DNA from: Candidatus Peribacteria bacterium
GTDB taxonomy: Bacteria; Patescibacteriota; Gracilibacteria; Absconditabacterales; Absconditicoccaceae
Direction of reading: 5' to 3'
Length of the DNA: 34,740 nt
Assembly: GCA_031276875.1 (NCBI GenBank)
Contig: JAISMG010000019.1
Location: 1 to 34,740 of the forward strand
Of the stretch, positions 8,807-19,873 are shown piece after piece. The notes beneath the pieces are model-generated. The model saw only the letters and a list, made by a program, of their open reading frames with translations, did not search any database and was not told where the DNA came from. The number at the start of each line of letters is the position of its first letter. Position 1 is the stretch's first letter. Position numbers and translations under genes: made by a program.

Positions 8807-11044
8807 ATGCAACGTTTTTGGAACAACAGAAGACTTACCTTTGGAGGGATTATGCTCCTTTCCCTTTTTCTCGTGTTTTTCTTTGCTTACAGTTTTAATA
8901 GTGAAAAACTCAGAAGAGAAATCCGTTTGACTAGCAACGGGATTACTGCTTTTAGGAAAGGTTTGGATATTTCCGGAGGGACTAAACTCACCTATAGGAT
9001 AGCCTATGATAAATATGAAGATACCTATACCAATGCTCAAGAGCTCACCGACGTGAAACAAACCGTTGAAAATATTATTCTCAAAAATATCGATGGAAGG
9101 ATTTCCAAACTGGGAGTGAGTGATTATAAAGCCTATACTCAGCAGCTCAGCACAGAAACCCAAATCGTTGTAGAAATCTGAGGAGTAGCCGATTTGGACC
9201 AAGCCAAAGAAATTATTGGAAAAACGGTTGAACTTGAATTTAAACTGCCAAATCCTACCACGGGAGACAGTGCAGAGAGAAAAGCATTAGCAGAGAAACT
9301 CTATGAAGACCTCTCCGCAAATCCTGAAAAAATGGAAGGATTAACATCAAATAGAGCTTCAGAAAATATTTTTTATACCAAATATGACAACGTTGGACTT
9401 TCAGAGCTTCCGCCACTGTATCAGACCAACCTTGCTCCCTTGACGAGCGTTGCTACAGGACAGCTCAGCGAATTGATAGCGGGAGACTATGGAAATTCTC
9501 AATATTATGATGCAAATGGAGAAATTGCTACAGAAATGCTCAAGGGATTTACGTTTTTTCGTATCATTGGCACCCAAACCGGAGCAAGAGCCACCACAAC
9601 CCTTTCCGACCTTATCGAAGTAGCCACTCAGCTTTCTCTTCCTTATGCTACTACCTTAGATATTCAGCCTACTGACCAAGGCATTGCATCTGGAACCTAT
9701 CGTATTACTGATGGAACGTTGCTGTACAATAATGGCGAAATTTACAGCAATCAAGAAGCTTATCAAGCCAGAATTTTGGAACTTGCTCCCAAAAGTACGC
9801 TAGGATTGACAGGAGAAGCATTGACCGCTCAAACCGAAGCATTTCATCAGCAAGTAGAAGAGATAAAAGCTGCCCTTACCAATGATAGCAATGCTACATT
9901 TGAAAACGTAGGAGAAACGATGAGTGGAATGATAGGACTTCTGGAACTAAAACAAGCACTCCCAACCTTTGACAATACCTTGCCTTCACTGACGGGAACC
10001 GTACAAACCTATACTGATACCACCAGTGAGATTACCTATTTTGTGAAGATTTTGGAGAAAAAAGCTCCGAGCGACAAACGATATGGATTTGTAAAAATTG
10101 AGCAAGTGCCACCAACAGCATTTGAAGAAGCGTTGAAATCCAAGACTACCTATACTATTGAAGAAGTCTTTGTCCAAGACCAACTTACGTGGATTACTGC
10201 CCAAAGTAGCAATGGAAAAATCCTCAATGGTGCAAACTTTAACTATGCAGCAGTCAGTAATTCACAGATGGGAAAACCTGTCGTGGTACTCCATTTCAAT
10301 GAGGGAGGAAAAGAAATTTTCTGTGATATTACCGAACATAATATAGGAAAACAAATGGCGATTTTCATTGGTGGAGCAATGATTACTGCACCAACTATCC
10401 AAAGCAAAATCTGTGATGGACAGGCACAAATTGATGGACAATTTACTCCAGATAGTGCAAGAGAACTCACCAATTCTCTCAATGATGGAGCGTTGCCTGC
10501 TCCGCTTATCTTGATGCAAGAAGAAAAAGTGAGTCCTTCTCTGGGAGAAAATGCCTTTACGGGGGCAATTATTGCAATGCTTTCGGGATTGGGTCTGATT
10601 TATCTTTACATTACCCTGAGTTATGGCTTTAAAAAAGGGTTCATTACCTTGCTTTCTCTGACTGCGTTTACGTTAGTGCTGTTGGCGATTGTGAAGATAA
10701 TCGATTATGCGTTATCCTTGAGTGGAATTGCTGCAATTATTCTTTCAATTGGAATGGCGGTAGATGCGAATATTCTGATTTTTGAGAGAATGAAAGAAGA
10801 AAAAGCTGAAGGAAAAAATGATGATACTGCTATCAAAACCGCGTATGAAAGAAGCCGAGCCGCCATCAAAGACGCACAATTTTCTACCGGATTGATTGGA
10901 TTACTCCTATTTATGATGGGAATAAATATGTTCAAAGGATTTGGTTCAATGTTGGTGGTAGGAGTTGTCCTTACGCTGTTGATAAATGTGCCATTGATTA
11001 AAGAATTGCTCTTCATCTTTTATCCAACGAAAAAAGAGAAATAA
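8807..11044 (+). CDS. secD: Protein translocase subunit SecD
   Basis: 745 residues; one TGA glycine (VEIGGVADLDQAKEIIG). SecD works with SecF and SecYEG to pull proteins across the membrane using the proton gradient. Seen: membrane helix 1 (about 11-29); the canonical GLDISGGTKLTY after it; a periplasmic domain with the conserved GVADLDQAKEIIGKTVELEF-type motif; then five more membrane helices from about residue 580, with GMAVDANILIFERMKEE in the conserved position. At 745 residues it is longer than E. coli SecD (615), because the periplasmic region carries extra sequence (about residues 150-430). SecF is not fused and is not in this window. alaS starts one base after the stop, so the two are co-transcribed. 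Confidence 0.93.
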
Positions 11045-11045
11045 G

Positions 11046-12647
11046 ATGAAATCGCTTTCTTCTACTCAGCTCCGCCAAATCCGAACGAAATTCCGACTGT
11101 CTAAACAGCACGTGGAACTTCCAGAAGTTTCTCTGATTGCGGATAAAAGTTCTACAGCCCTGTTTAACGTTGCGGGAATGCAGCCTCTTATTCCTTATTT
11201 GCTGGGAAAACAACATCCCAAAGGAACGAGGCTTTTCGATATTCAGAAATGTATACGCACGGTGGATATTGCGGAAGTAGGAGATGCTTCTCATCTGACT
11301 TTCTTTGAGATGATGGGAAATTGGTCATTGGGCGATTATTTTAAAAAAGAAGCTGTCCAGCGGTCGTGGGAATTTCTCACGCAATGGTTAGAAATCGACC
11401 CGAGAAAGCTCGCTATAACCGTATTTGCAGGTGATGAAACTGCTCCTAGAGATGAAGAAACTGCCAACTATCGAAAAGAAGTCTGACTCCCTCCAGAGAA
11501 AGTTTCCTATTTGCCAGAAGAAAACAATCGATGGTCGCCGGGACCTGTGGGACCTTGTGGACCTGACACAGAAATTTATTATCGAGTGGGAGCGTCAGAA
11601 TTCCCGCCTGCTGAAAGCAATGTACAAAATGATGAAGACAACCGACTAGAAATCTGGAATAATGTCTTTATGGAATATTATAGAGACGAAAACGGACAAC
11701 TTACCAAACTCAGCAAACAAAATGTAGATACAGGAATGGGATTTGAAAGAATGTGCTGTGTCTTGCAACAGAAAGCCTCTGTTTACGATACTGACCTGTT
11801 TGAAAAAACGCTTCAGGTGATTGTGCAGACGCTTCAGCTTTCTCTTCCTTTTTCTCCTGCTCAGCAAAGAAGAGTGAGAATTATTGCAGACCACGCGAGA
11901 ACGGCTTTTATGCTGATAAATGATGGATTGGTGCCTTCCAATGTGGGTGCAGGCTATGTCCTGAGAATGATTATCAGAAGAATGGTGTATAACGTAATGC
12001 TACTTCATCCTTTGCAGTTGGAAGCATATGCTGATGTTCTTCACGAACTGCTGGCTTCGTTTCAGGGATTGAGAACCTTTGATGAAAAGGAGATTATCAG
12101 AGTTTTTACTGATGAAGTGAAACTCTTCCAAAAAACCTTACAAACAGGAAAAAAAATGCTGGAAGAAATGCTCAACGAACTTGCTCAAACCTGAACTTCT
12201 GCGGGAATATTACAAGGAGAGAACGTCTTTAAACTTTACGATACCTACGGATTTCCTGTAGAATTAACCAAAGAAATTGCACAGGAAAGAGGAGTGAATA
12301 TTGATGAAACAGGCTTTCAGCAAGCTTTGGAACAAGCCAAAGAAACCTCCAGACAAGCCACCAAGGAAATGTTTAAAAAAGGGATTGATTGGTCGAAATA
12401 TTTGGAAGGTATTCCTCAAACGGAATTTATCGGATATACTACGCTTACTTCAGACGAACCACGTCTCCTCAAAGAGATTGACTTGGAAGACCAGAAGGTA
12501 CTTATTTTCGACAAAACCCCCTTTTATCCAGAGATGGGAGGACAACTGGGAGATAACGGAGAAATTACGTTGTCAAATGGAGAAGTGAAAAAAGTGCATA
12601 CCGTGCAAAAATTTGCAGGAGTGATTTTGCATTTTATCTCAGCATAA
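11046..12647 (+). CDS. alaS: Alanyl-tRNA synthetase, truncated before the editing and C-Ala domains
   Basis: 533 residues with TGA glycines at EVGLPP and QTGTSAG. AlaS charges tRNA-Ala, recognised by its G3:U70 pair. Class II catalytic features are clear: GMQPLIPYLLG, CIRTVDIAEVGD, FFEMMGNWSLGDYF, PGPVGPCGPDTEI, and GYVLRMIIRRMV in the tRNA-recognition region. The sequence continues into TPFYPEMGGQLGDNG and then ends in ..AGVILHFISA with a double TAA. Canonical AlaS is about 875 residues; the editing site (HxxxH..CxxxH) and the C-Ala domain are missing, and the next 600 bases code for an unrelated protein. No frameshift can be seen that would restore them. It can probably still aminoacylate, since the E. 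coli N-terminal 461 residues suffice. Confidence 0.92.
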
Positions 12648-12655
12648 TAAGAAGT

Positions 12656-13240
12656 ATGAATGATGCAAGTAAGGACTTATTGCTTGTGCTTTCCAGACCG
12701 CCAGAAGGATTTCCTACGAGAAAAGCAGGAGCAATTGGAATGTGTGCGATGTACTCTCTCAAAGCCCTTATAGAAGGGAAATATCCTGAACATAAAACTC
12801 CAGTTTCTGCGTATGCTCAAGATATTTTTTCTAAAATTTCCGGCTTTATGTTGCCGTTTTCTATTGTAAGAGTTTTGAAAAAATATCACATTCCACACGA
12901 AATATTTTCAGGAAAAAATTTTCCGCCTGCTCAAAAAATAGCACTGCTCAAAAGAAGGCTGGCTAAATGACCCATTTTACTATTGATAGCAAATGCATAT
13001 GGTGAAGGGCAACGTCCTCTGTTCCTTCGTGCTCTTCATCATTGGCATTATATCACCTTACGAGGATATGATGAGAAAAAGCAGATTTTTTTTATCTATG
13101 ATTCCAATACCAGAAAAAGAGTATTTGCTCATCTGCCGATAGGCAATACAATTCTTACGTATAAGGAACTATTAAAGTATTGGTCAATTGGTGCCACGCG
13201 AATAATGAGATATTATGGAATTAATGTATTTTATAAATAA
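12656..13240 (+). CDS. C39/papain-like cysteine peptidase domain protein
   Basis: 194 residues, one TGA glycine (LAKGPILLL). The likely catalytic Cys is Cys30 in GAIGMCAMYSL at the start of a helix. A His lies in HHWHYITLRGYD (about 128-131), followed by an Asp/Asn region IFFIYDSN (about 149-151). This Cys...His...Asp order, with YITLRGYD..K..FFIYDSN, matches the C39-like peptidase fold (peptidase_C39_2 type), which cleaves after Gly-Gly in leader peptides or acts on other peptides. No signal peptide and no ABC transporter are attached. It starts 8 bases after alaS. Substrate unknown. Confidence 0.55.
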
Positions 13241-13300
13241 GTTTTCATCAATATAGAATGTTTATCCAAAGACTAATGCACCTAGAGGGGTAATTTTCTC

Positions 13301-13328
13301 TTGATAAACTACTCCAACTGGATATACA
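13301..13328 (+). promoter_or_regulatory. Probable promoter for the acyltransferase fusion gene
   Basis: TTGATA (13301-13306), a 16-base spacer and TATACA (13323-13328), 46 bases before the ATG at 13375. Confidence 0.45.
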
Positions 13329-13374
13329 GTATCTATCAAACAGACTTTTATATCTTTTATCTTCTCTACAACAT

Positions 13375-16023
13375 ATGCAACTCCTTACTAAATTTCTCAG
13401 ACGATTACTCTCGTTTCGTTATCGCCTTACGATTGAAGGGCTGGAACACTTGGACCCAAATTCGACCTACTTGGTAATGCCTGCTCACGTAGCATTAGTT
13501 GACCCGCTTTTGGTGTATACCTCCCTGAGAAAAAAAATTCCCCTCCATCCCGTGGCCACCAGAAAATATTACGATAGTGTCTTTTTCAAACCGTTTTTTA
13601 CATGGATGGGAGCTATCCCTGTAGATGAATTTGAAAAAGATAAAGGAAGCACTGAAGATGCAGGGAAAATGATGCAACAAGTCTCCGACGCACTAGCTAA
13701 AGGAGAAAATGTATTATTGTATCCACAAGGGGGACTCGCCAAACAAGGATACCAATCTATTATTGGGAAAAAAACAGCATTTTATGCCTGTCAGCACGCC
13801 CCAAAAACAACAAAATTAGTCATCGTAAATATTCGTGGATTGCGAGGTTCACGTTCTTCCACTGCTTGGAACGGGAAGTGACCCAGCTTTTTTCGCTTTT
13901 TGTGTAAAGGGATATGGTTTTTTCTCGCAAATCTTTTTGTCTTTACCCCCAAAAGAAACGTCACTCTACAAATCTTTGAAGTCAGCGAAACACTCCGTGC
14001 TGCACAAAAAAAAGGATTAGATATTTTTAATATCCAACTAGAACAATTGTATAATGCTCAAGGAGAAGAGCAAATCCATTATATTTCAGGATTGTGGCGG
14101 TACAATACCGTACTTCATCATCACGCTCCCAGCAAAATCGAAGGAGCCATCGATACCTTGAGAAAAAAAGTGGACTATTCCACGTTGAAATATCCCAAAG
14201 ACATACGGAAATTCATTGAAGAAAAAATTAAAACCATCAAACCGGACTATAGCGGAGCATTGAGTTTGGAGACGAATTTAGTGCTAGACCTCTATTTCGA
14301 TTCGCTCGATATGGCAGAGCTCAAAAGTGCTGTCGCAGTAGCTTTTCCCGCTGCGTCCAATCCTCCCTTGCTCGACCTGAAAGCGATTGGAGATGTCGTA
14401 CTGATGGCGATGGGAAAAAGTCCTTACGTTGAGGCATTGAAGCCCTGTGATTGGAAATTTGACGAAAATAAAGCGACCTTGTACCCATTTTTCAGAAAAG
14501 AAATAGATAAAGATGCAACTATCCTTTCGGTGTTAAAAATAAATTTCAAAAGGCTGAATAACCAATCCGTTTGTTATGACCAGCTTTTTGGAGTCCAATC
14601 GACCAAAGACTTTCTCATCAAAGCCTATCTCATCGCGGACATTCTCCGCACTTTCCCCGAAAAAAATATTGCCATTATGTTGCCCGCACTTTCCGCTACA
14701 GCATTATTGATTATCGCTTGTTATCTGGCAGAAAAAATCCCCGTAATGCTCAATCGAACCCAATCAGAAGAAGCATTTGCTCATTGTGTGGAAAGTCAGA
14801 ACGTTGCCGTAATATTGACCGCAGGTTCTTTTTACAAAAAAATCCAAACTCCACGACTGCAAAAGTATCAAATGACCTTTTTTGAAGAGCTGCTCAGAGG
14901 AGTTTCACTAGGCAAAAAGCTGAAAGCTCTCCGAAATGCAACTCTTTTCCGCTTGCCTAAACAGCTGGATGAAACCGCGGTAGTGCTTTTCACCTCTGGA
15001 AGTGAAGCCTTACCCAAAACCGTTATCCTCACTCATCAGAACATTTTACAAGACCTCAAAGGAGCCACCGGACGTCTGGAAATCAGAACCGATGAAATTT
15101 TGTTGGCGTTTTTACCGCCGTTTCATAGTTTCGGATTTACTATCAATACGATTTTGCCGTTGATAAGCGGAATTCGCACCGTTTATACACCTGACCCTAA
15201 CGACGCAGCTTTACTCACAAATCTCATTCAACACACCAAAGCTACCCTTTTGACCGCAACGCCAACCTTTCTCAAAGGAATTTGTGCTCTCGCCCATCGC
15301 GACCAGCTTTCTAGTCTCCGTTTAGCGGTGGTAGGAGCGGAAAAAGCTCCCGATGAACTCTTTCAGTTGCTCAAAGCCAAAGCCCCTCACATTGCCCTCG
15401 TAGAAGGGTATGGTATCACTGAATGTAGCCCCGTTATCGCAGTCAATCCCTATCATCCAAAATATAAAATCAAAAGAGGTTCAGTCTGACTTCCGATTGT
15501 GGGAGCGGACGTCCAAGTGAGAGACTTGACCACCGAGAAACCCTGCAAACCCAAACAAGAAGGAATGATTTATGTGAGGTGAGCATTTGTGTTTGGAGGA
15601 TACATTGACCCAGCCTTGGAAAATCCTTTTCATACGATAGAGAAGAAAAAGTATTATAAAACTGGTGACTTGGGATATTTGGACAGAGACGGGTATCTGT
15701 ATATTTCTGGAAGATTGAAAAGATTTGTAAAAATCGCCGGAGAAATGGTTTCTCTACCAGCGATAGAAAGTGTCCTTTTGGGAAAATACGGTAATGAAAA
15801 AGAAGTAGCTTTAGCACTGGAAGCCAAAGAATACGCAGATGGCAGTGTAAAATTTGTCGTATTTAGTGTCAATCCGTTGGAAGTGTCCCAAATCAATGCC
15901 TATTTACACCAGCAAGGAGTAGCAAATTTGGTGAAAATAAGTGAAGTGATTGTATTAGATGAAATTCCTCTCTTGTGAACAGGAAAAACGGATTTTATGG
16001 CATTAAGAAAAATGATTGTGTAA
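13375..16023 (+). CDS. Trimodular PlsC acyltransferase - acyl carrier protein - acyl-activating enzyme (Aas-like)
   Basis: 882 residues, four TGA glycines (NGKGPSF, GSVGLPI, VRGAF, LLGTGKTD). Residues about 10-200 are a PlsC-type acyltransferase with AHVALVD as the HxxxxD catalytic motif and LLYPQGGLA. Residues about 275-345 look like an acyl carrier protein; DSLD at about 307-310 supplies the phosphopantetheine Ser. Residues about 400-880 are an AMP-binding ligase with FTSGSEALPKTV (about 539), GYGITECSP, YKTGDLGYLDRDGYLY and C-terminal GTGKTDF holding the catalytic Lys. E. coli Aas joins acyltransferase and ligase to reacylate lysophospholipid but has no internal carrier domain. Inference: it activates scavenged fatty acid, loads it on its own carrier and transfers it to a lysolipid, which fits an organism that takes lipids from others. 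Confidence 0.85.
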
Positions 16024-16026
16024 GGG

Positions 16027-16067
16027 AAACAAAAAACACAATGTACAATCTCAAACAAAAAACACAA
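16027..16067. repeat. 15-bp direct repeat
   Basis: AAACAAAAAACACAA occurs at 16027-16041 and again at 16053-16067, immediately after the stop of the acyltransferase fusion gene. No function is evident; it is low-complexity sequence. Confidence 0.5.
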
Positions 16068-16171
16068 ATTCTTCGTAGGGACATCGCTTGTAGTATCTTT
16101 TGTATATAAATAATCAAAGATATCCTCTCGACAGATAGTTTTTCTTATGGTACCTCATAGTACCTCCACGG

Positions 16172-16177
16172 TATAAT
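16172..16177 (+). promoter_or_regulatory. Probable -10 box upstream of 16230 gene
   Basis: A perfect TATAAT at 16172-16177, preceded by a tandem TACCTC pair (in GGTACCTCATAGTACCTC) at 16150-16166, which could be an operator. No convincing -35 hexamer is present. Confidence 0.35.
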
Positions 16178-16229
16178 ATCAGTTCAATACTTATTGTTTA
16201 ACTCCTTTTATCTTTTATCTCTTCCCCCA

Positions 16230-16667
16230 ATGAAAAAAACGCTCGTATGGATTATTGGAACAGTAGTGGTCGTTTTGATTGCAATACTTGTTTCCTTTAT
16301 GATTACTAAATCCACCACTACCAACACAAGTAATTCAGATTTTTCATCTACTGAACCTATCCAATCGATGGAAGGTGAATATATTGTTGCTGGCGTTGGA
16401 CCAGAAATGAGTTTTCAACCTGAAGTAGCAGAAGATACTCTTGTGATGAATAGATATATTGATAACTCTGTTGACCATCTTTTTATAGATAATAGTTCTC
16501 AAACTCTCGCTCCTGATGACCTTTTGCCGTGAACTACGATAGCGTTTAGTGGACAAGTGCAACGTTTGGACGCCGCAGCAGGAAATCACTATTATCAAGT
16601 GATAAGCATTGACCATTGGCAGAAAATAAAAGAGCCAGGAAAAGCTGAAATCCAAGGGAACCCCTAG
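16230..16667 (+). CDS. Hypothetical N-terminally anchored protein
   Basis: 145 residues with one TGA glycine (LLPGTTIAF); stop TAG. The N-terminus MKKTLVWIIGTVVVVLIAIL is a signal anchor (about residues 5-25), followed by a Ser/Thr/Asn-rich linker and an acidic extracytoplasmic part ending in AFSGQVQRLDAAAGNHYYQVISIDHW. I do not recognise a family. The ATG at 16230 was chosen because upstream in-frame codons lack ATG and a TATAAT lies 53 bases before it. Confidence 0.6.
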
Positions 16668-16869
16668 AGGTGAACATTACCAATGCGTCGTAAAACTTCC
16701 TGTTGAACAGAGGAAGCACAAATTTTAAGTTGTTTATTTGTCGCTATGTTCGATGGATTGAGCAACAGAAAAAATAAAAAACTACTTTTTTGTCACAAAT
16801 CCTCTTTTCATTCGTATACCTAAATGAAAGCTAAAAAACTATATTTCTTTTGTTAATATTTCTTCTCAA

Positions 16870-18303
16870 ATGAACCTCTCTCACTACTTCCAGCATTACC
16901 AACACTTCCACCTTTCAGATGAAAAAAAGACTGAGATTTTTCAACGTATTCGTCAAAAGAGATTTGAACAAAGTGTGATGAGACAGCATTTTTTCTCCTA
17001 TAAAAAATTAGGATATAGTGTTATGGCGGTTGCTCTTGTATTGATGACGTTTGGGGGAGTAATGATAGAAAAAAATATTAGTATTGATAATCTACTCTTT
17101 TCGTCTACTGAAAAAAATCCGTCTGGCGTGTATGCTGATTATATTGCGGAAATCATTGAATTTAATGGAGAATATACTATCCAAAACGGCGATATTACCT
17201 TGTCATCTCAATATATTCACAATGGGGATATTATTCAGCTTAAATCTGGTGCTGAAATGCTCTTTACGCTCAATGACCATTCCCAAGCAAAAATTATTGG
17301 TCCCGCAAGCTTCTATCTTTCGATGTCCAAAGAGAATAATTACAAAATTTATCTCACCCAAGGAAATTTTTTCAAAATTTTTAACGAAACCGCTGACAAT
17401 ACGATTGAAATTATTGCAGATGATATTACTATCCAAACCAAAAAACATCAGCCTTTAGACCTTCAAATTGCCAAAGAAGGTAAAGAAATTCTGATCAAAA
17501 ATAACGGAGGGGCTACGAAACTTACTACCAAAACATCTAACGTCACCAAAGAAACTCAACTCGAAAAAGAAATTGTTAGTATCAAAAATAATGATATCAA
17601 TATCATCAAAGATGCAGAACAATTCACCAAATTATTGGCAAAATACAATATTTCTGAGACGCTTACGCTTTCAGCTCCATCTACGGTTTCATCTTCAGAA
17701 ATGTTAAGCGGGCAACTTCCAATCTCTGGAAGTCTCGCTCTACATACTCCTGACCCTATAGAAATTTTTGAGGCTTTACCGGTATTCACGGAAACGGGAA
17801 CTGTACAACCTTCCGTCATTACTCAGCAGCTCAAAACTGACCTTTGACTGGAAAATGACCTTCAAATTCCAAATCCTGCCCAAAATGAAGTTTTGAAAAC
17901 GACTTTAAACAGCTTTTTTCTTACCAATACTATGGAAAAGATTTACAAAGCTCTTTTAGGACAAGATACGTTTAAACTCACGGAAGGAAGCAAAGACCTT
18001 GCCGATAAACTTGTTACGTTGGCGGGAGCATTTGGAGAAGAAGTTAACTCTAGCTATGAACTTTCAGAAATTCGCACGGTGGCTCTGGCTCTCAAAGAGC
18101 AATTGGAAACCAAGTATTATATTGCACCTTCGTATCTTCTCCAACTTGAAAAGATTGCTCATTGGTGTGAGTATTTCCAAGAAATTGCTCAAACGTTCAC
18201 AGGACAACCATTCACGGGGCAGGAAGTTGAACATTCTGCTGGAGATGTAGATACCCAACGAAATGAATTTCAAGCAAATTTGCCTTCAGCGTTAAAATTG
18301 TAG
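16870..18303 (+). CDS. FecR-domain membrane protein
   Basis: 477 residues with one TGA glycine (KTDLGLENDL). A cytoplasmic N-terminus of about 45 residues (DEKKTEIFQRIRQKRFEQ) precedes one membrane helix (YSVMAVALVLMTFGGVMI). A FecR-like beta domain follows: GEYTIQNGDITLSSQYIHNG, LKSGAEMLFTLNDHSQAKI and GPASFYLS. The last 150 residues are helical. The N-terminal helix, TM and FecR order is that of FecR-type anti-sigma/sensor proteins, but no ECF sigma gene adjoins it, and in CPR such proteins may be structural. A weak TATACC box lies about 45 bases upstream. Confidence 0.65.
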
Positions 18304-18332
18304 GATAAAATATATTGTAGGATAAAATATAT
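18298..18332. repeat. 17-bp tandem duplication across the FecR stop codon
   Basis: TTGTAGGATAAAATATAT occurs at 18298-18315 and again, overlapping by one base, at 18315-18332. The duplication carries the TAG stop of the FecR gene, so a second copy of the stop follows in the 3' region. Confidence 0.6.
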
Positions 18333-18348
18333 AGATGATTTATACAAG

Positions 18349-18383
18349 TGTGAAAATTGTACCTAAATGTACAAATTTTCACA
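18349..18383 (+). terminator. Long AT-rich hairpin after the FecR gene
   Basis: TGTGAAAATTGTAC (18349-18362), loop CTAAAT, and GTACAAATTTTCACA (18369-18383) form a stem of 14 pairs with one bulged A. It sits 46 bases after the FecR stop and could end that transcript, though the following bases form only a broken T-run. Confidence 0.5.
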
Positions 18384-18415
18384 GAAGAATTTTCTTATTT
18401 TTGTTGGGTGTAATA

Positions 18416-18466
18416 TAAAAACCCCCTTTCGTACTGTGTTCCGCATTCACTGCGGAAAAGGGGGGA
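18416..18466 (-). terminator. GC-rich terminator hairpin on the recA strand
   Basis: Read on the minus strand, CCCCC-TTT pairs with AAA-GGGGG and is followed at once by TTTTT. A nested hairpin TTCCGC/GCGGAA sits inside. It would end transcription coming from recA, about 230 bases after its stop. Confidence 0.65.
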
Positions 18467-18495
18467 TTTGAAAATAAGGATTGGCGGATAATAAT

Positions 18496-18621
18496 ACCGT
18501 GATAGAGTCTACGGGCGGTGTCACATTCGTTTGATGGAGCCGATGGGCGAGAGTCCTCCGCTTCAGCGGAGTGCCCATTGCTCGGTTGTTTCAGGGCTTT
18601 GCCCTTTATTACGGGTTTTTG
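18496..18621 (+). ncRNA. Candidate structured RNA, unrecognised
   Basis: A GC-rich island (36 of 60 bases at 18541-18600) in AT-rich surroundings, with nested helices. A closing stem ACCGTGATA (18496-18504) pairs with TATTACGGGT (18607-18616, one bulge), followed by TTTTT. Inside, CGATGGGC (18541-18548) pairs with GCCCAT..CTCGG (18573-18585). A perfect CTCCGC-TTCA-GCGGAG hairpin lies at 18556-18571, and a GGGC-TTT-GCCC hairpin at 18594-18604. TTGAAA and an ATAATA-like box lie at promoter spacing before 18496, and a T-run follows, so I favour the plus strand; minus is possible. No tRNA, tmRNA, RNase P or SRP consensus is seen. A closed stem, bubble and extra 3' hairpin loosely recall 6S RNA. 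Confidence 0.5.
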
Positions 18622-18694
18622 TACTATAAATATGCTTACACTCATCATACCTGTTTGTATAGTATTTGTTCCTTTTTTTAGATGATATTAGAAA

Positions 18695-19768
18695 CTATTC
18701 TCCTCCTTCTACTCCTGTGACTTCTTCAGCAATCTCTTCTAAACTATCAAATACTTCATCATCCAATACTTTTTTTCCGGTTCTCATATCTTTGATAGCT
18801 CCTTCAATTTTTTTGGTCAATTCGTGGAGAATTTTTTCATCAGCTTCTAAATACTGAGCTAATTTTTCTTTCCCTTGCAATTTTTGTGTCCCTACTGTAT
18901 AAAATGCTCCCCCCTTGGTGATAAATTTTAAAAGCACTCCCGCCTCAATAATATCGGTAATACTATCATATCCCATTTTCCATTTCACGGGAAGTTCTGC
19001 GGTCTTGAACGGAGCAGCGATTTTGTTTTTTGCAATCTTTACTTTCGCGAAGTATCAGATTTGTTCTTTGTCTTCCATAATTTTTTCTCCTTTTCTGATT
19101 TCAATTCTCTGAGAAGCAAAGAATTTCAGTGCATTTCCTCCAGTAGTGGTTTCAGGATTACCAAACATTACGCCAATTTTCATTCTGATTTGATTGATGA
19201 AAATACAGGTAGTTCAAGTTTTGGCGAGAACAGAAGTCAGCTTTCTCAACCCTTGGGACATCATTCTGGCTTGTAATCCCATATAACTATCTCCCATATC
19301 ACCTTCCACTTCAGCTTTGGGGACTAACGCTGCCACCGAGTCAATCACAATCAATTTCACATTTCCGGACTTGGCGAGCTCTTCAGCAATTTGCAATGCT
19401 TGTTCTCCATAGTCAGGCTGAGACAAGAACAATTCATCAATATTTACGCCGAGCTTTCTCGCATAATGTGGGTCTAAAGCATGTTCCGCGTCAATCATTG
19501 CTGCAATCTCGCCTCTTTTTTGGATTTCTGCGATGGCGTGAAGAGCAATCGTTGTTTTTCCACTGCTTTCTGGTCCATAGATTTCTACAATTCTTCCTTC
19601 GGGATATCCTCCTCAGAGAATTAAATCTAGAATGTAAGAGCCACTATGAAAGGTATTGACCAGTCCAACATTGGAACTGTCGCCCATTCTGATAACTGCA
19701 CCTTTCCCAAATTGTTTTTCGATACTTGCCAAGGCATCTTTCAGTCCTTGAGGATTTTTTGTCGTCAT
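18695..19768 (-). CDS. recA: Recombinase RecA
   Basis: 357 residues with three TGA glycines: before GGYPEG, in [12 protein letters not shown] and in EQIGYFAKVK. RecA coats single-stranded DNA, drives strand exchange and triggers LexA-type autocleavage. Seen: [12 protein letters not shown] near the N-terminus; Walker [19 protein letters not shown]; Walker B-like [15 protein letters not shown]; the L1 region with [15 protein letters not shown]; and the L2 region [28 protein letters not shown]. An acidic C-terminal tail ends EVTGVEGGE. Full length for the family. ATG at 19768 gives [18 protein letters not shown], the usual RecA start. Inverted repeats that could be operators lie 80-145 bases upstream. 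Confidence 0.97.
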
Positions 19769-19847
19769 TTACGTAAGTATAAAGTATAAAAAGAGAGAAC
19801 AATCTTGTTTGTAAGTAAACAGAGTAAAAAATCAAGAGATTTTTCAT

Positions 19848-19860
19848 TAGGTAGTACCTA
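19848..19860. promoter_or_regulatory. 13-bp palindrome upstream of recA
   Basis: TAGGTA-G-TACCTA is a perfect palindrome about a central base, 80-92 bases before the recA ATG. Candidate operator; no known consensus is claimed. Confidence 0.4.
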
Positions 19861-19873
19861 GTATATTAAAATA

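Noticed and set aside
18496-18621. tmRNA, RNase P RNA, SRP RNA or tRNA
   Set aside because: No tag frame or CCA end, no RNase P conserved regions, no SRP tetraloop/GGAA motif and no tRNA T-loop were found. 6S remains only a loose resemblance.
18379-18648. An 89-codon minus-strand ORF between the FecR and recA genes
   Set aside because: It runs through a terminator hairpin and the structured RNA; its codon use is odd and there is no recognisable protein motif.
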